Translations under genes and position numbers: made by a program | The notes under the pieces: generated by a model | The model's database searches: none | Told to the model about the DNA's origin: nothing | What the model saw: only the letters and a program-made list of their open reading frames with translations | Part shown: positions 14,349 through 22,756 of the stretch, piece after piece | Numbering within the stretch: position 1 is the stretch's first letter | Layout: each line of letters starts with the position of its first letter | DNA from: Clostridia bacterium | GTDB taxonomy: Bacteria; Bacillota; Clostridia; Oscillospirales; Acutalibacteraceae | Assembly: GCA_017397845.1 (NCBI GenBank) | Contig: JAFQHU010000017.1 | Coordinates: 1-42,087 of the forward strand | DNA length: 42,087 bases | Direction of reading: 5' to 3'

Positions 14349-14666
14349 TTGCCGAGAAAATCCCTTCAGACTCTTTCCGAGCCGATGTATTATGTTTTGC
14401 TCGCTTTAAACACAGAGCTTTACGGAGCAGAAATAATGAACGAGGTCCGACGGATATCCGGTGAAAGAATAACAATAGGTCCGGGCACCCTTTATACCAT
14501 GCTCGATAAATTCGTCGCAAACGGTCTTATAAAGCGTACCAATCAGAGTCTTACATCTAAAAGCTATATAATTACTGACAAAGGCAAAAAAATTCTAAAG
14601 GATGAGTATATCCGCCTGTGCACCCTCATAGCAGACGGTAAAGATATTATGGAGGTGACGGTATGA
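14349..14666 (+). CDS. PadR family transcriptional regulator
   Basis: A 105-residue winged-helix repressor if translation begins at TTG 14349, directly behind AGAGGTGA; an in-frame TTG at 14331 would precede that site. The fold is read from LSEPMYYVLLALNTELYGAEIM, then GERITIGPGTLYTMLDKFVANGLI (recognition helix and turn), then SKSYIITDKGKKIL (wing). PadR proteins are dimeric repressors often released by small molecules or membrane stress. Its stop overlaps the next start (ATGA), so it is coupled to the DUF2812 gene. Confidence 0.9.
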   Translation: MPRKSLQTLSEPMYYVLLALNTELYGAEIMNEVRRISGERITIGPGTLYTMLDKFVANGLIKRTNQSLTSKSYIITDKGKKILKDEYIRLCTLIADGKDIMEVTV

Positions 14667-15943
14667 AAAAGTATAACAGGCTGATAAAAGCCTTCAACTT
14701 TTATTACACCGAGCTTCCCGCCATAGCCGAATACTTAGAAAAAAAGGAAAGTGAGGGCTACCGGCTTAAAGAGTTCGAAGGCGACAATATGATTTTCGAA
14801 AGGTGTGAACCAAAAAAATTCCGCTACTGTGCAGAGCTGTTTACAGGCTCTTCCTCCGAAGAATTTCTCGAAGCCTGTGCTTTAGAAGGCTGGGAGCATG
14901 TAGGTACATATAACAGAGAGCTGTATATTTTCAGAACACAAAAGCACGATGCCGTAGACATAATGACCGATGAAAAGGAAAAGAATAAAATAATAGGCAA
15001 AAGAATATTCCGTCAGAAAAATATGTGGATTCTTTTACTCTTCGCTGTGTTTCGTTTGATACGCACAGCCATGGATATTAACAGCGGACTCGGTATCAGT
15101 CTCCCCGAAACCGACCCTTCGGTATTTTTCAGCCTTGCGTTAATTGCCTTCTATGTATTTGATACCTTCATAAGGATTTTTGACTGTCTTTTATGGAGGT
15201 CTAAAATCAACACAAATACGACTCTTTTTTCCCTCAGAAACACCGTAAAAAAAAGAGCAGTATACACAGCTGCGATTTTTACAGCAGGTATTATTATCTG
15301 GATTTTATGCTTATGGATAGTTCCTGAGCAATTTTCAGCGGCAAGTATTGTGTTCGGTATTATTTTTGCTTGGCCCTCCGCTTCAGATTATCTGACCTCA
15401 AAAATATACTCCGAAAAAACCGTGAAGCTGAAAAACTGCTTTGCCTTTTTGCTTCTGATAGCTATGCTTGCTTTCGTTTTTTCTGAGGCAGTTACCTATA
15501 TGAAAAATGAGTCGGTTGAAATTTCGGGAAACACATATAGTGCACAGCAGGTACCCATAGAGGTTCCCGATTTGGGGATAGACGCTGAATACGAAAATGA
15601 CATCTACGGAAAAAGCACGAGATTCGGCAAGCTTTACACCTTTATTTCCGATACGGTAGAGCCGGGCGGCTATCTCTCTTATGAAATTTTGGTCACCGAC
15701 TATCCACGTGTCCGCGAAAAATATGCTGATAAAATTCTGAAAGAATATGGGGAGTACGGATTTGACATAACGAAGATATCAGGCTCTGAAACACAATGGG
15801 ATTATTACTACCGGATAACCCGTGGCGGAGATTATGAATATGACGGCTTCGCTGTCAGGGATAACACGGTGCTTTATCTGAGGTGGTCCGTATGCTGTGA
15901 AAAGGATTTCTTCGAATTAGCTTACGATAAGCTGTTTGATTGA
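14663..15943 (+). CDS. DUF2812 domain membrane protein
   Basis: A 426-residue protein. Residues 1-110 form the soluble DUF2812 domain (FNFYYTELPAIAEYLEKKESEGYRLKEF, then ALEGWEHVGTYNRELYIFR). Five or so membrane helices follow between about 118 and 280, then a periplasm/outside-facing C-terminal domain with ETQWDYYYRITRGGDYEYDGF. DUF2812 genes are regularly paired with PadR genes in Firmicutes; the pair is thought to sense envelope conditions, but no biochemical role is established to my knowledge. The 4-base overlap with padR and the following terminator define a two-gene operon. Confidence 0.85.
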   Translation: MKKYNRLIKAFNFYYTELPAIAEYLEKKESEGYRLKEFEGDNMIFERCEPKKFRYCAELFTGSSSEEFLEACALEGWEHVGTYNRELYIFRTQKHDAVDIMTDEKEKNKIIGKRIFRQKNMWILLLFAVFRLIRTAMDINSGLGISLPETDPSVFFSLALIAFYVFDTFIRIFDCLLWRSKINTNTTLFSLRNTVKKRAVYTAAIFTAGIIIWILCLWIVPEQFSAASIVFGIIFAWPSASDYLTSKIYSEKTVKLKNCFAFLLLIAMLAFVFSEAVTYMKNESVEISGNTYSAQQVPIEVPDLGIDAEYENDIYGKSTRFGKLYTFISDTVEPGGYLSYEILVTDYPRVREKYADKILKEYGEYGFDITKISGSETQWDYYYRITRGGDYEYDGFAVRDNTVLYLRWSVCCEKDFFELAYDKLFD

Positions 15944-15951
15944 TAAAAGAT

Positions 15952-15992
15952 ATAAAGAAACTGACCGCATATCAGCGGTCAGTTTCTTTATA
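15952..15992. terminator. Bidirectional terminator between DUF2812 and lipase genes
   Basis: A perfect stem AAAGAAACTGACCGC / GCGGTCAGTTTCTTT with a 6-base loop (core 15957-15986) lies between converging genes. Confidence 0.9.
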
Positions 15993-16004
15993 TAAATATA
16001 TTCA

Positions 16005-17201
16005 TTACAGACTGTTAATCATGGAAAGGTGCTCGACATAAAAGCCTTTTACCTCGTTAGGCTTCATAAGTCCGCCCTGAAGCGACATATGGTCGCCGTC
16101 ATAGGTGGGCATAATGTTCCACATTCCCTTTTCTATATTATTGATATCAAAATCCTTTGCGGGTGCACCGAAGGGAGCAGTGGCTGAAAGAGTATTAACG
16201 AGGCCGTCATTCTGCTGCCATGATTCATCAATCACATAACCGCCCTTGGTTTCGCCTGTATATGCACCCATAGCCTTTGAGGAGGCAACGAAAAGTGATT
16301 CCATTTTCTTTTCCACGGGTGCCCATGTGCCGTCCTCCTTCTGCTCTGTGGCATTACAGGCAAAGGAGAAATAATAGACGTTTTCGAGAGTGAGAATTTC
16401 TTTATTGAGCTCAAGAGCATTATCGATATACATATCGTAGGAAGCAAAATCCTTTTCGCTTCTGCCGTCGGTATTGCCTCCGTTGGCGGCTCCCACCAAA
16501 TTTGACATAGCATACTGTATTTCATTTTTAATACCGTCGAAAGCACTTTCGGTTTCGGGCATATCTTTTTTATCAACCATATAAGCGGTGGTTCCGTTAT
16601 GGGGTGCGGCCAAAGCAGTTATGCTGTAAATCCAATCACCCTTTCCGCCTTTGAAGAAATCGGAAAGCTCATTTTCGGGTGTAGCCGCGATTTCAGCCTC
16701 TGCACCCTTTTCCATTATGCTGGCAAAAAGACGTACTGTGGCACCGCCGAAGGAATGGCCCAAAAGATTAATTTTGTCTTCACTGCTGAAAGAGTCGATA
16801 AGTGCTCTGCCGGTGAAATCTTCACCGTATCTTTCGTGGCCGCATTCTTCGCTGTGTGCCTTACCGTAATCAACCACATTACCCGTAAGCTGTGCATAAA
16901 GCTCGCAGGCTCTGTCCCAGGCACTTGATGAGGGAGCAACGGAAGCGGCATAGCAATCGAAGCCCTTATCGTTAAGATACTTCATAAGGTCGCCGCCGAA
17001 CATGCCCCAATAAGGCATAACCTTGTAGGCGGCGTCATAGCTTCCCCAACCGGAAAGGCCATGTACGAAAACATATTTGTAATTTGTGTTCCAATTACTG
17101 CTGTCAGCCTTCAGACATTCACCCGAATAGCCGAAAAGCATGGCTACGGAAACGATAAGGCTGATAAGCTTATATACAATATTATTAATAAATACCTGCA
17201 T
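16005..17201 (-). CDS. Secreted lipase, bacterial lipase family I.5-like
   Basis: A 398-residue alpha/beta hydrolase with an N-terminal hydrophobic segment (about residues 7-26), probably exported. VFVHGLSGWGS (about 45-54) is the oxyanion-side strand, the nucleophile elbow GHSFGG carries S150, the acid is D332 in QQNDGLV, and the base is H371 in YDGDHMSLQGG. The segment WDRACELYAQLTG...DYGKAHSEECGHERYG (about 95-126) is the hallmark of Staphylococcus/Geobacillus-type lipases, including the zinc-region histidines. It should hydrolyse triacylglycerols or other esters outside the cell. The start is set by an AAGGAGG site; the upstream TTGTAT / TATCAT pair (18-base spacer) is a possible promoter. 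Confidence 0.88.
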   Translation of the reverse strand: MQVFINNIVYKLISLIVSVAMLFGYSGECLKADSSNWNTNYKYVFVHGLSGWGSYDAAYKVMPYWGMFGGDLMKYLNDKGFDCYAASVAPSSSAWDRACELYAQLTGNVVDYGKAHSEECGHERYGEDFTGRALIDSFSSEDKINLLGHSFGGATVRLFASIMEKGAEAEIAATPENELSDFFKGGKGDWIYSITALAAPHNGTTAYMVDKKDMPETESAFDGIKNEIQYAMSNLVGAANGGNTDGRSEKDFASYDMYIDNALELNKEILTLENVYYFSFACNATEQKEDGTWAPVEKKMESLFVASSKAMGAYTGETKGGYVIDESWQQNDGLVNTLSATAPFGAPAKDFDINNIEKGMWNIMPTYDGDHMSLQGGLMKPNEVKGFYVEHLSMINSL

Positions 17202-17394
17202 ATAAATGCCTCCTTGATTATCTTTTTTCTATGATAACACATCTGAGTCATCAGATACAAGCGGTTTTTTTCTTTTTTAAACTATTTAATTTTTCCCCAA
17301 AAAACATACCATAGAACAGGTATTTTTCTTTACGAAACAAATGCATCCTTATCGGGTGTCAGCATTTGCATATTTCCCTCTCTATATTCAAAAA

Positions 17395-17455
17395 ATGTGC
17401 ATAAAAATGTATTTTTCTTCAAAAAAACCCTTGACTTTTGCATAAATGAGTGTAT
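17395..17455 (+). promoter_or_regulatory. argG promoter with possible ArgR sites
   Basis: TTGACT (about 17432), a 16-base spacer and TATAAT form the promoter. TGCATAAAAATGTA (from about 17398) and TGCATAAATGAGTGTATA around the -10 are AT-rich imperfect palindromes resembling ARG boxes. The ArgR assignment is weak because no consensus test was run. Confidence 0.5.
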
Positions 17456-17494
17456 AATCGTATGCATACTTTCAAAAACAGAGGAGACATAACT

Positions 17495-18715
17495 ATGAAA
17501 CAGATTAAAAAAATTGTACTTGCTTATTCGGGCGGTCTTGATACATCCATCATCATCCCTTGGCTCAAAGAAAACTATGAAGGCTGTGAGGTTATCGCAG
17601 TTTCAGGTGACGTCGGTCAGGGTACAGAGCTCGACGGATTGGAAGAAAAGGCCATCAAAACAGGTGCATCAAAGCTTTACATCGAGGACCTCAACAAAGA
17701 ATTTGTTGAAGATTACATCTACCCCACTCTCAAAGCCGGAGCAGTGTATGAGGGTATGTATCTTTTGGGTACATCCTTTGCACGTCCTCTTATTGCGAAA
17801 AGAATCGTAGAAATCGCTATCGCAGAGGGTGCCGATGCCATCTGTCACGGTTGTACCGGTAAGGGTAACGATCAGGTTCGTTTCGAGCTTGCCATCAAAG
17901 CCTTCGCTCCCGATGTGAAAATCATCGCTCCCTGGAGAACATGGGAATTCAAAAGCCGTGAGGAAGAAATCGAATACGCTATCAAAAAGAACATTCCTCT
18001 CAAAATCACGAGAGAAACCAACTATTCAAAGGATAAAAACCTTTGGCACCTTTCACACGAAGGTCTCGATCTCGAAGATCCCGCAAATGAACCCAAATAT
18101 GAAGAGATACTCGAAATGGGCGTGACACCCGAAAGCGCTCCCGACGCTCCCACATATATCACCATCGGCTTCGAAAAAGGTGTTCCCACCACCCTTAACG
18201 GTGAAAAGCTTGACGGCCCCGCTATGGTCAAAGCTCTTAACAAGGTCGGCGGTGAAAACGGTATCGGTATTGCCGACATGGTTGAAAACCGTCTCGTAGG
18301 TATGAAATCGAGAGGCGTTTACGAAACACCGGGCGGAACCATCCTTTATAAAGCACACGAAATGCTCGAACAGCTTTGTCTCGACAAAGAGACCCAGCAC
18401 CTCAAAAGCCAGCTCGCAGTTAAATTCTCTGAGCTCGTTTATAACGGTCAGTGGTTCACCACCTGCCGTGAAGCTCTTTCCGCTTTCGTAGACAAAACCC
18501 AGGAAACGGTTACAGGCGAAGTTAAGCTCAAACTTTACAAGGGCAACATCATCGGTGCAGGTATGAAATCACCCTACTCCCTTTACAGCGAGGAAATGGC
18601 CACCTTTGACGAAGATGACTGCTATGACCAGATGGATTCACAGGGCTTCATCAATCTTTTCGGTCTTCCCCTCAAGGTCAAGGCAATGCTTTCCAAGGAT
18701 TGGGATATCAAATAA
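17495..18715 (+). CDS. argG: Argininosuccinate synthase
   Basis: A 406-residue enzyme joining citrulline and aspartate with ATP in arginine biosynthesis. The N-terminal PP-loop AYSGGLDTS (about residues 10-18) binds [16 protein letters not shown] (about 117-129) and the citrulline/aspartate-binding core follow at normal spacing, and length is normal. The start at 17495 is chosen over an upstream in-frame ATG because GAGGAG lies 9 bases before it and the promoter -10 lies close to the upstream ATG. A terminator and a transposase gene separate it from argH, which elsewhere is often adjacent. Confidence 0.97.
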   Translation: MKQIKKIVLAYSGGLDTSIIIPWLKENYEGCEVIAVSGDVGQGTELDGLEEKAIKTGASKLYIEDLNKEFVEDYIYPTLKAGAVYEGMYLLGTSFARPLIAKRIVEIAIAEGADAICHGCTGKGNDQVRFELAIKAFAPDVKIIAPWRTWEFKSREEEIEYAIKKNIPLKITRETNYSKDKNLWHLSHEGLDLEDPANEPKYEEILEMGVTPESAPDAPTYITIGFEKGVPTTLNGEKLDGPAMVKALNKVGGENGIGIADMVENRLVGMKSRGVYETPGGTILYKAHEMLEQLCLDKETQHLKSQLAVKFSELVYNGQWFTTCREALSAFVDKTQETVTGEVKLKLYKGNIIGAGMKSPYSLYSEEMATFDEDDCYDQMDSQGFINLFGLPLKVKAMLSKDWDIK

Positions 18716-18727
18716 TCAGTGCATATC

Positions 18728-18758
18728 AAGGGGCTGTTGAAAAACAGTCCCTGTTTTT
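18728..18758 (+). terminator. Terminator after argG
   Basis: The stem AGGG-x-CTGTT / AACAG-x-CCCT is followed by GTTTTTT, about 13 bases past the argG stop codon. Confidence 0.75.
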
Positions 18759-18781
18759 TAAGTAGGAAAAGTGAATAGGTA

Positions 18782-18810
18782 TTGACAAAACAGGAAAATA
18801 CGAGGATAAT
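18782..18810 (+). promoter_or_regulatory. Promoter of the transposase gene
   Basis: TTGACA (18782-18787), a 17-base spacer and GATAAT (18805-18810). Confidence 0.65.
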
Positions 18811-18851
18811 TGATATTGTATTGTCTATGATTTGATTCAGGATGTGACACT

Positions 18852-19385
18852 ATGATTCAAAAAAGAAAAGGATATCGATTAAAAAACTACGATTATTCAT
18901 CTCCAAATTCATATTTTATTACCATTTGCACGAGAAATCGTGAACCGATTCTCTGGCAAAGGAATATGAATGGCAAAAATGAAGATGTAGGGGCGACCAT
19001 TGGTCGTCCGCATAAATACACCCTCTCACCTTACGGAGAAGTTACAGAGACGGCGATAAAAAACATACCTTACATTTACAAAAACGTCACTGTAGACGAA
19101 TATGTTGTTATGCCTAATCATATCCACATCATTTTAACAATACGGAGCGAAAATCCATCGACAGGAATTGATAATATTATCAATAAAATGAAAGGTTATG
19201 TTTCTAAAACAATCGGATTTTCTCCGTGGCAAAAATTATATTACGACAGAATTATCCGAAACGAGGAAGAGTATAATAATAAAATTGAATATATACGAAA
19301 TAATCCCCGAAAATGGACAGAAGATGACGAATACATAATTATAAACAAATATACAAGGACGCCCAATGGGCGCCCCTACGAATAA
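18852..19385 (+). CDS. REP-associated tyrosine transposase-like protein (Y1/HUH, RAYT type)
   Basis: The 177-residue HUH endonuclease nicks and rejoins single-stranded DNA. The HUH motif is PNHIHIIL (H90, H92), and a conserved YYDRIIRNEEEY...YIRNNPRKW block (about residues 130-155) contains the candidate nucleophilic tyrosine. RAYTs normally process REP palindromes near them. Here two REPs lie inside the reading frame, in opposite orientations: 18987-19011 encodes about VGATIGRPH (residues 46-54), and 19357-19379 encodes the C-terminal end PNGRPYE. The gene has its own promoter and sits between argG and argH. Single-copy RAYTs are domesticated rather than classic insertion sequences; activity is likely but unproven. 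Confidence 0.85.
   Translation: MIQKRKGYRLKNYDYSSPNSYFITICTRNREPILWQRNMNGKNEDVGATIGRPHKYTLSPYGEVTETAIKNIPYIYKNVTVDEYVVMPNHIHIILTIRSENPSTGIDNIINKMKGYVSKTIGFSPWQKLYYDRIIRNEEEYNNKIEYIRNNPRKWTEDDEYIIINKYTRTPNGRPYE
18987..19011 (+). repeat. REP-like palindrome h, inside the transposase gene
   Basis: It begins GTAGGGG, has stem CGACC-ATT-GGTCG and ends TCCGC. It is in frame with the transposase and in inverted orientation relative to element i. Confidence 0.85.
19357..19379 (-). repeat. REP-like palindrome i, at the 3' end of the transposase gene
   Basis: On the minus strand it begins GTAGGGG and has stem CGCCC-ATT-GGGCG. Its core matches element b at 6852-6876. It supplies the last codons before the TAA. 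Confidence 0.85.
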
Positions 19386-19414
19386 ACAACACATTACACA
19401 AGGAGGAACACACC

Positions 19415-20791
19415 ATGCCCCTTTGGACAGGAAGATTCAAAAAACAGCTTGACTCGCAAACCAACGATTTCAATTCATCCATTCCCTTTGACAGCCGTAT
19501 GTATACCCAGGACATAAAAGGCTCCGTGGCTCATGCAAAAATGCTCGGCAATCAGGGAATAATAGACAGAGAGGAAAGTGAGCTTATCGCAAAAACTCTC
19601 GGTGATATCCTTTATGACATCGACGAGGGCAATTTGGAAATAGACATGACAGCCGAAGATATCCACACCTTCGTCGAGGGTGAGCTTACAAAGAGGATCG
19701 GTGACAGCGGTAAAAGATTACATACCGCCAGAAGCCGAAATGATCAGGTCGCTCTCGACCTTAAGCTTTATCTTTTGGATCAGTATAAGGAGCTTGCCGG
19801 TCTTTTGGGCGAGCTTGTATGGACACTCACCAAAAAGGCAAACACCTACTACGATGCGGTTATGCCCGGCTACACTCATCTCCAGCGTGCACAGCCCATA
19901 ACCTTCGGCCATCACCTTTTAGCCTACTGTGAAATGTTTATGCGTGACTTTGACCGTTTCTGCGATTGGCAAAAGCGCACAAAGGTTTCCCCTCTCGGCT
20001 CAGGTGCTTTGGCGGGCACCACCTACCCCATCGACAGACATTCCGTTTCCGAACAGTTGGGTATGGACGGTAACGTTACCGCAAACTCTCTCGACGGTGT
20101 TTCCGACAGAGATTACGCTTTGGAATTTCTCAGCATACTTTCGATTATAATGGTACACCTTTCCCGCTTCTCCGAGGAAATCATTATGTGGTGCTCATGG
20201 GAATTCAAATTCATCGAGCTCGATGATGCCTTCTCCACGGGAAGCAGCATCATGCCCCAGAAAAAAAACCCCGATATAGCAGAGCTTGTCCGCGGCAAAT
20301 CCGGCAGAGTTTTCGGTGATCTTCAAACTCTTTTAACCGTTATGAAAGGTCTGCCTTTAGCTTACAATAAAGATATGCAAGAGGACAAAGAGGCTGTGTT
20401 TGATGCTCTCGACACAGTCATAATGTGTCTCAAAACCTTCACTCCCATGATTGACACCGCAGAGGTTCTCACCGAAAATATGCGAAAGGCCGCCGCCAAA
20501 GGCTTCATCAACGCCACCGACGCCGCCGACTATCTCGTTTACAAAGGACTTCCCTTCCGTGATGCATATAAGGCAACGGGGCAGCTGGTTGCTTTGTGCA
20601 TCGACAAAGATCTTACCCTTGAAACCTTGCCCATAGAAGAATACAAGGCTGTATGCGAGCTTTTCGAAGAGGATGTTTACAAAGCAATAGATCTCGACGA
20701 ATGCGTCAGAAAGAGAACGGTAAAGGGCGGACCTTCGCCCGAATGTGTTCTCCGGGAAGTAAAAAATATGCGCCAAAGACTCGGCCTGTGA
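19415..20791 (+). CDS. argH: Argininosuccinate lyase
   Basis: A 458-residue enzyme splitting argininosuccinate into arginine and fumarate, the last step of arginine synthesis. The fumarase/aspartase superfamily signature GSSIMPQKKNPDIAE lies at about residues 287-301. HTARSRNDQVALDLKLY (about 103-119) and PGYTHLQRAQPITFGHH (about 150-166) supply further active-site segments, and length is normal. An AAGGAGG site lies 10 bases upstream. With a terminator after argG and the transposase gene between, it probably depends on read-through or on the transposase promoter. Confidence 0.97.
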   Translation: MPLWTGRFKKQLDSQTNDFNSSIPFDSRMYTQDIKGSVAHAKMLGNQGIIDREESELIAKTLGDILYDIDEGNLEIDMTAEDIHTFVEGELTKRIGDSGKRLHTARSRNDQVALDLKLYLLDQYKELAGLLGELVWTLTKKANTYYDAVMPGYTHLQRAQPITFGHHLLAYCEMFMRDFDRFCDWQKRTKVSPLGSGALAGTTYPIDRHSVSEQLGMDGNVTANSLDGVSDRDYALEFLSILSIIMVHLSRFSEEIIMWCSWEFKFIELDDAFSTGSSIMPQKKNPDIAELVRGKSGRVFGDLQTLLTVMKGLPLAYNKDMQEDKEAVFDALDTVIMCLKTFTPMIDTAEVLTENMRKAAAKGFINATDAADYLVYKGLPFRDAYKATGQLVALCIDKDLTLETLPIEEYKAVCELFEEDVYKAIDLDECVRKRTVKGGPSPECVLREVKNMRQRLGL

Positions 20792-20802
20792 TAACAAAAC
20801 AT

Positions 20803-20858
20803 GCGGCACCGCGAAAGAAAGACAAAGCTTTCTCGGTGTCGCTTTGTGATTTTTTTAT
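20803..20858 (+). terminator. Terminator after argH
   Basis: The stem GGCACCG-x-GAAAG / CTTTC-x-CGGTGTC is followed a few bases later by TTTTTTT. The remaining bases to 21019 hold no gene I can support. Confidence 0.6.
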
Positions 20859-21019
20859 GTCGAAAAAGATACGTATCCCTCTTTTCTTTTCAAAAAAAGA
20901 CATTCCGTTTACCCTTTTCGACAAAGTTTTTACGGCAAAGGATGTAGAATAATAACAAAGGAAAAACCAATAATAAATATTATAGGGTGCCTCAGGTGCC
21001 CTAAGAAAAGAGGAAGCTT

Positions 21020-21232
21020 ATGAAAGAAAGAATAATTATTTTATCAAACGCATTTTTACTTGCACTTCTCGGCATCAGAATTGAGCTGTGCAACCGTCTG
21101 CTGACCCTTCTTTTCCGCAAACGGAAAATGCTGAATCTATGCAGACGTATAGACAGACACCTTGTTTTACTGCGGAAGGAATTTATCATACTCGAAAGGA
21201 GACATCTTTCGGTCATTTGCCTTGACATCTGA
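21020..21232 (+). CDS. Possible small basic protein
   Basis: A 70-residue, Arg/Leu-rich sequence with one hydrophobic stretch (IIILSNAFLLALLGIRIEL). An AGAGGAAG ribosome binding site is well placed, and a GC-rich hairpin (AGGGTGCC-TCA-GGTGCCCT) precedes it. No family is recognised. Its last codons overlap the -35 of the next gene's promoter. It may be a real small membrane-associated peptide or a leader. Confidence 0.35.
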   Translation: MKERIIILSNAFLLALLGIRIELCNRLLTLLFRKRKMLNLCRRIDRHLVLLRKEFIILERRHLSVICLDI

Positions 21233-21250
21233 CCCTTTGTGAATTATAAT
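21222..21250 (+). promoter_or_regulatory. Promoter of the MFS gene
   Basis: A perfect TTGACA (21222-21227), a 17-base spacer and a perfect TATAAT (21245-21250); strong by sequence. Confidence 0.85.
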
Positions 21251-21280
21251 TTTATCAATAACTCCAAAGGAGAGATACGA

Positions 21281-22735
21281 ATGAAAACAAAGGAAATCTC
21301 CGCTGACAAGCTTTTACGTCAGCAAAAAAGAAGAGAAAAGGAAACGGCAAAATGGGAAAAAGAGAAGGCAAAGCCGAAAAGAAACGGCTATTTTGCATAT
21401 CTTGTGCTGATTATATCAATAATCTATGCAACCGATGAAATCGCGTCCCAGATAAGCACGCTGATGAAAACAGAGATAGCCAATGACCTTTTTTCGAAAT
21501 TCGGTGAAAGCTCCGTAGGTCTTTTGGATATTCTTTCCGTTCTCGTTGTCCCCTTCCAGGCACTCGGTCTTCTTTACCGACCTTTGGCCGACAAATGGGG
21601 CAGAAAAAAATTTCTTATCATCAATACCTTTGGCATGAGCTTTGCCATGTTTGTGGTTTTCCTTTCGGGAAACCTGGTTATGTACTTTATCGGTGCCTGT
21701 ATGATTCAGTTCTTTATACCCCACGATATGCACGTGGTATATATTATGGAATCTTCACCCTCAAAGCACAGAGCAAGAATATATTCTTCCATAAAATTCT
21801 TTGCCAATATGGCAGTTATGCTTGTCCCCGTACTCAGACGTATGCTCATGGCTGATTCATCACAGTGGAGAAATGTATATCTCGTCCCCGCTATAGTGGG
21901 CATCGTGACGAGCCTTATCGCACTTATGTCCGCAAGAGAGCCGGACGCCTTTATCGATTCACGTCTCCGTTATCTGAAAATGAGCGACGAGGAAAGAGCA
22001 GCTCAGAAAGCACAGAAAAAGGCAGAGGATGCCCAAGGAGGTCTCATCCCCGCACTGAAATTTGCCATGAAGCACCGCCAGCTCAAATGGCTTTATATAA
22101 CCTCAGCCATCGCAAACTTAGGCTTTATCGGCACCATCAATTATCAGGTAATCATGTCCTACGGCTATGCGGAAAACTTTTTCGGAAAAGGACTTTTCGA
22201 TTCTCTTGATGCCGCATTGGAGGCTGTGAGCGTAGGCGATGTTACCACCGCTTTATTCATGTTCCCCGTGGGCTGTGCCGTATCTCAGGTAATAATGGGC
22301 TTTATTTGTGACTCAAAGGGAAGAAAAGCCGCCGCCGTCACCACCGCCTTTAACGGTCTTCTTTTCTTCATCCTTTTCTCCGTCGGAGCCTCAGCCGCCT
22401 TCAATCCTTATGCGGTAGGCTTTTGCTGCGGTGCATTCATCGGAAGCTACTATTCCACAAATGACGTTATTATCATGATGATAGGTGAATCTTCACCCAC
22501 AAATCTCCGCTCATCAACGATGTCTGCTCAGTTCATTGTAACTGCAGTAGGTGTGGCAATCTCTTACATAATCAGCCTGCCTCTTATCACCGTTCTCGGT
22601 AACAGCGTAACGGGTATCGTTTCCTTTGCTTTGCTCGTTCCCGGTTTTATTGCGGCTCTCATCTGTCTTGTCCGCAAAACCAACGACACAAAGGGCATCG
22701 ATATGGATACGGTAACAGGCTGCGAATGGGACTGA
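21281..22735 (+). CDS. MFS transporter
   Basis: A 484-residue permease with about twelve membrane helices starting at residue 27 (GYFAYLVLIISIIYATDE). The MFS loop 2-3 signature is RPLADKWGRKKFL (about residues 104-116), echoed in the second half by GFICDSKGRKAA. The charged N-terminal 26 residues (QQKRREKETAKWEKEKAKPKR) are cytoplasmic. The cargo cannot be read; sugars, small acids or drugs are all possible. The start at 21281 is set by AAAGGAGAG. It lies 21 bases upstream of an FAD oxidoreductase gene with its own ribosome binding site, so the two likely act on a shared substrate. Confidence 0.85.
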   Translation: MKTKEISADKLLRQQKRREKETAKWEKEKAKPKRNGYFAYLVLIISIIYATDEIASQISTLMKTEIANDLFSKFGESSVGLLDILSVLVVPFQALGLLYRPLADKWGRKKFLIINTFGMSFAMFVVFLSGNLVMYFIGACMIQFFIPHDMHVVYIMESSPSKHRARIYSSIKFFANMAVMLVPVLRRMLMADSSQWRNVYLVPAIVGIVTSLIALMSAREPDAFIDSRLRYLKMSDEERAAQKAQKKAEDAQGGLIPALKFAMKHRQLKWLYITSAIANLGFIGTINYQVIMSYGYAENFFGKGLFDSLDAALEAVSVGDVTTALFMFPVGCAVSQVIMGFICDSKGRKAAAVTTAFNGLLFFILFSVGASAAFNPYAVGFCCGAFIGSYYSTNDVIIMMIGESSPTNLRSSTMSAQFIVTAVGVAISYIISLPLITVLGNSVTGIVSFALLVPGFIAALICLVRKTNDTKGIDMDTVTGCEWD

Positions 22736-22756
22736 TTGTTTTAAAAGGAGAAAAAT

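Noticed and set aside
17400..17494. T-box or other riboswitch upstream of argG
   Set aside because: The leader from the promoter to the start codon is only about 40 bases and no T-box sequence is present.
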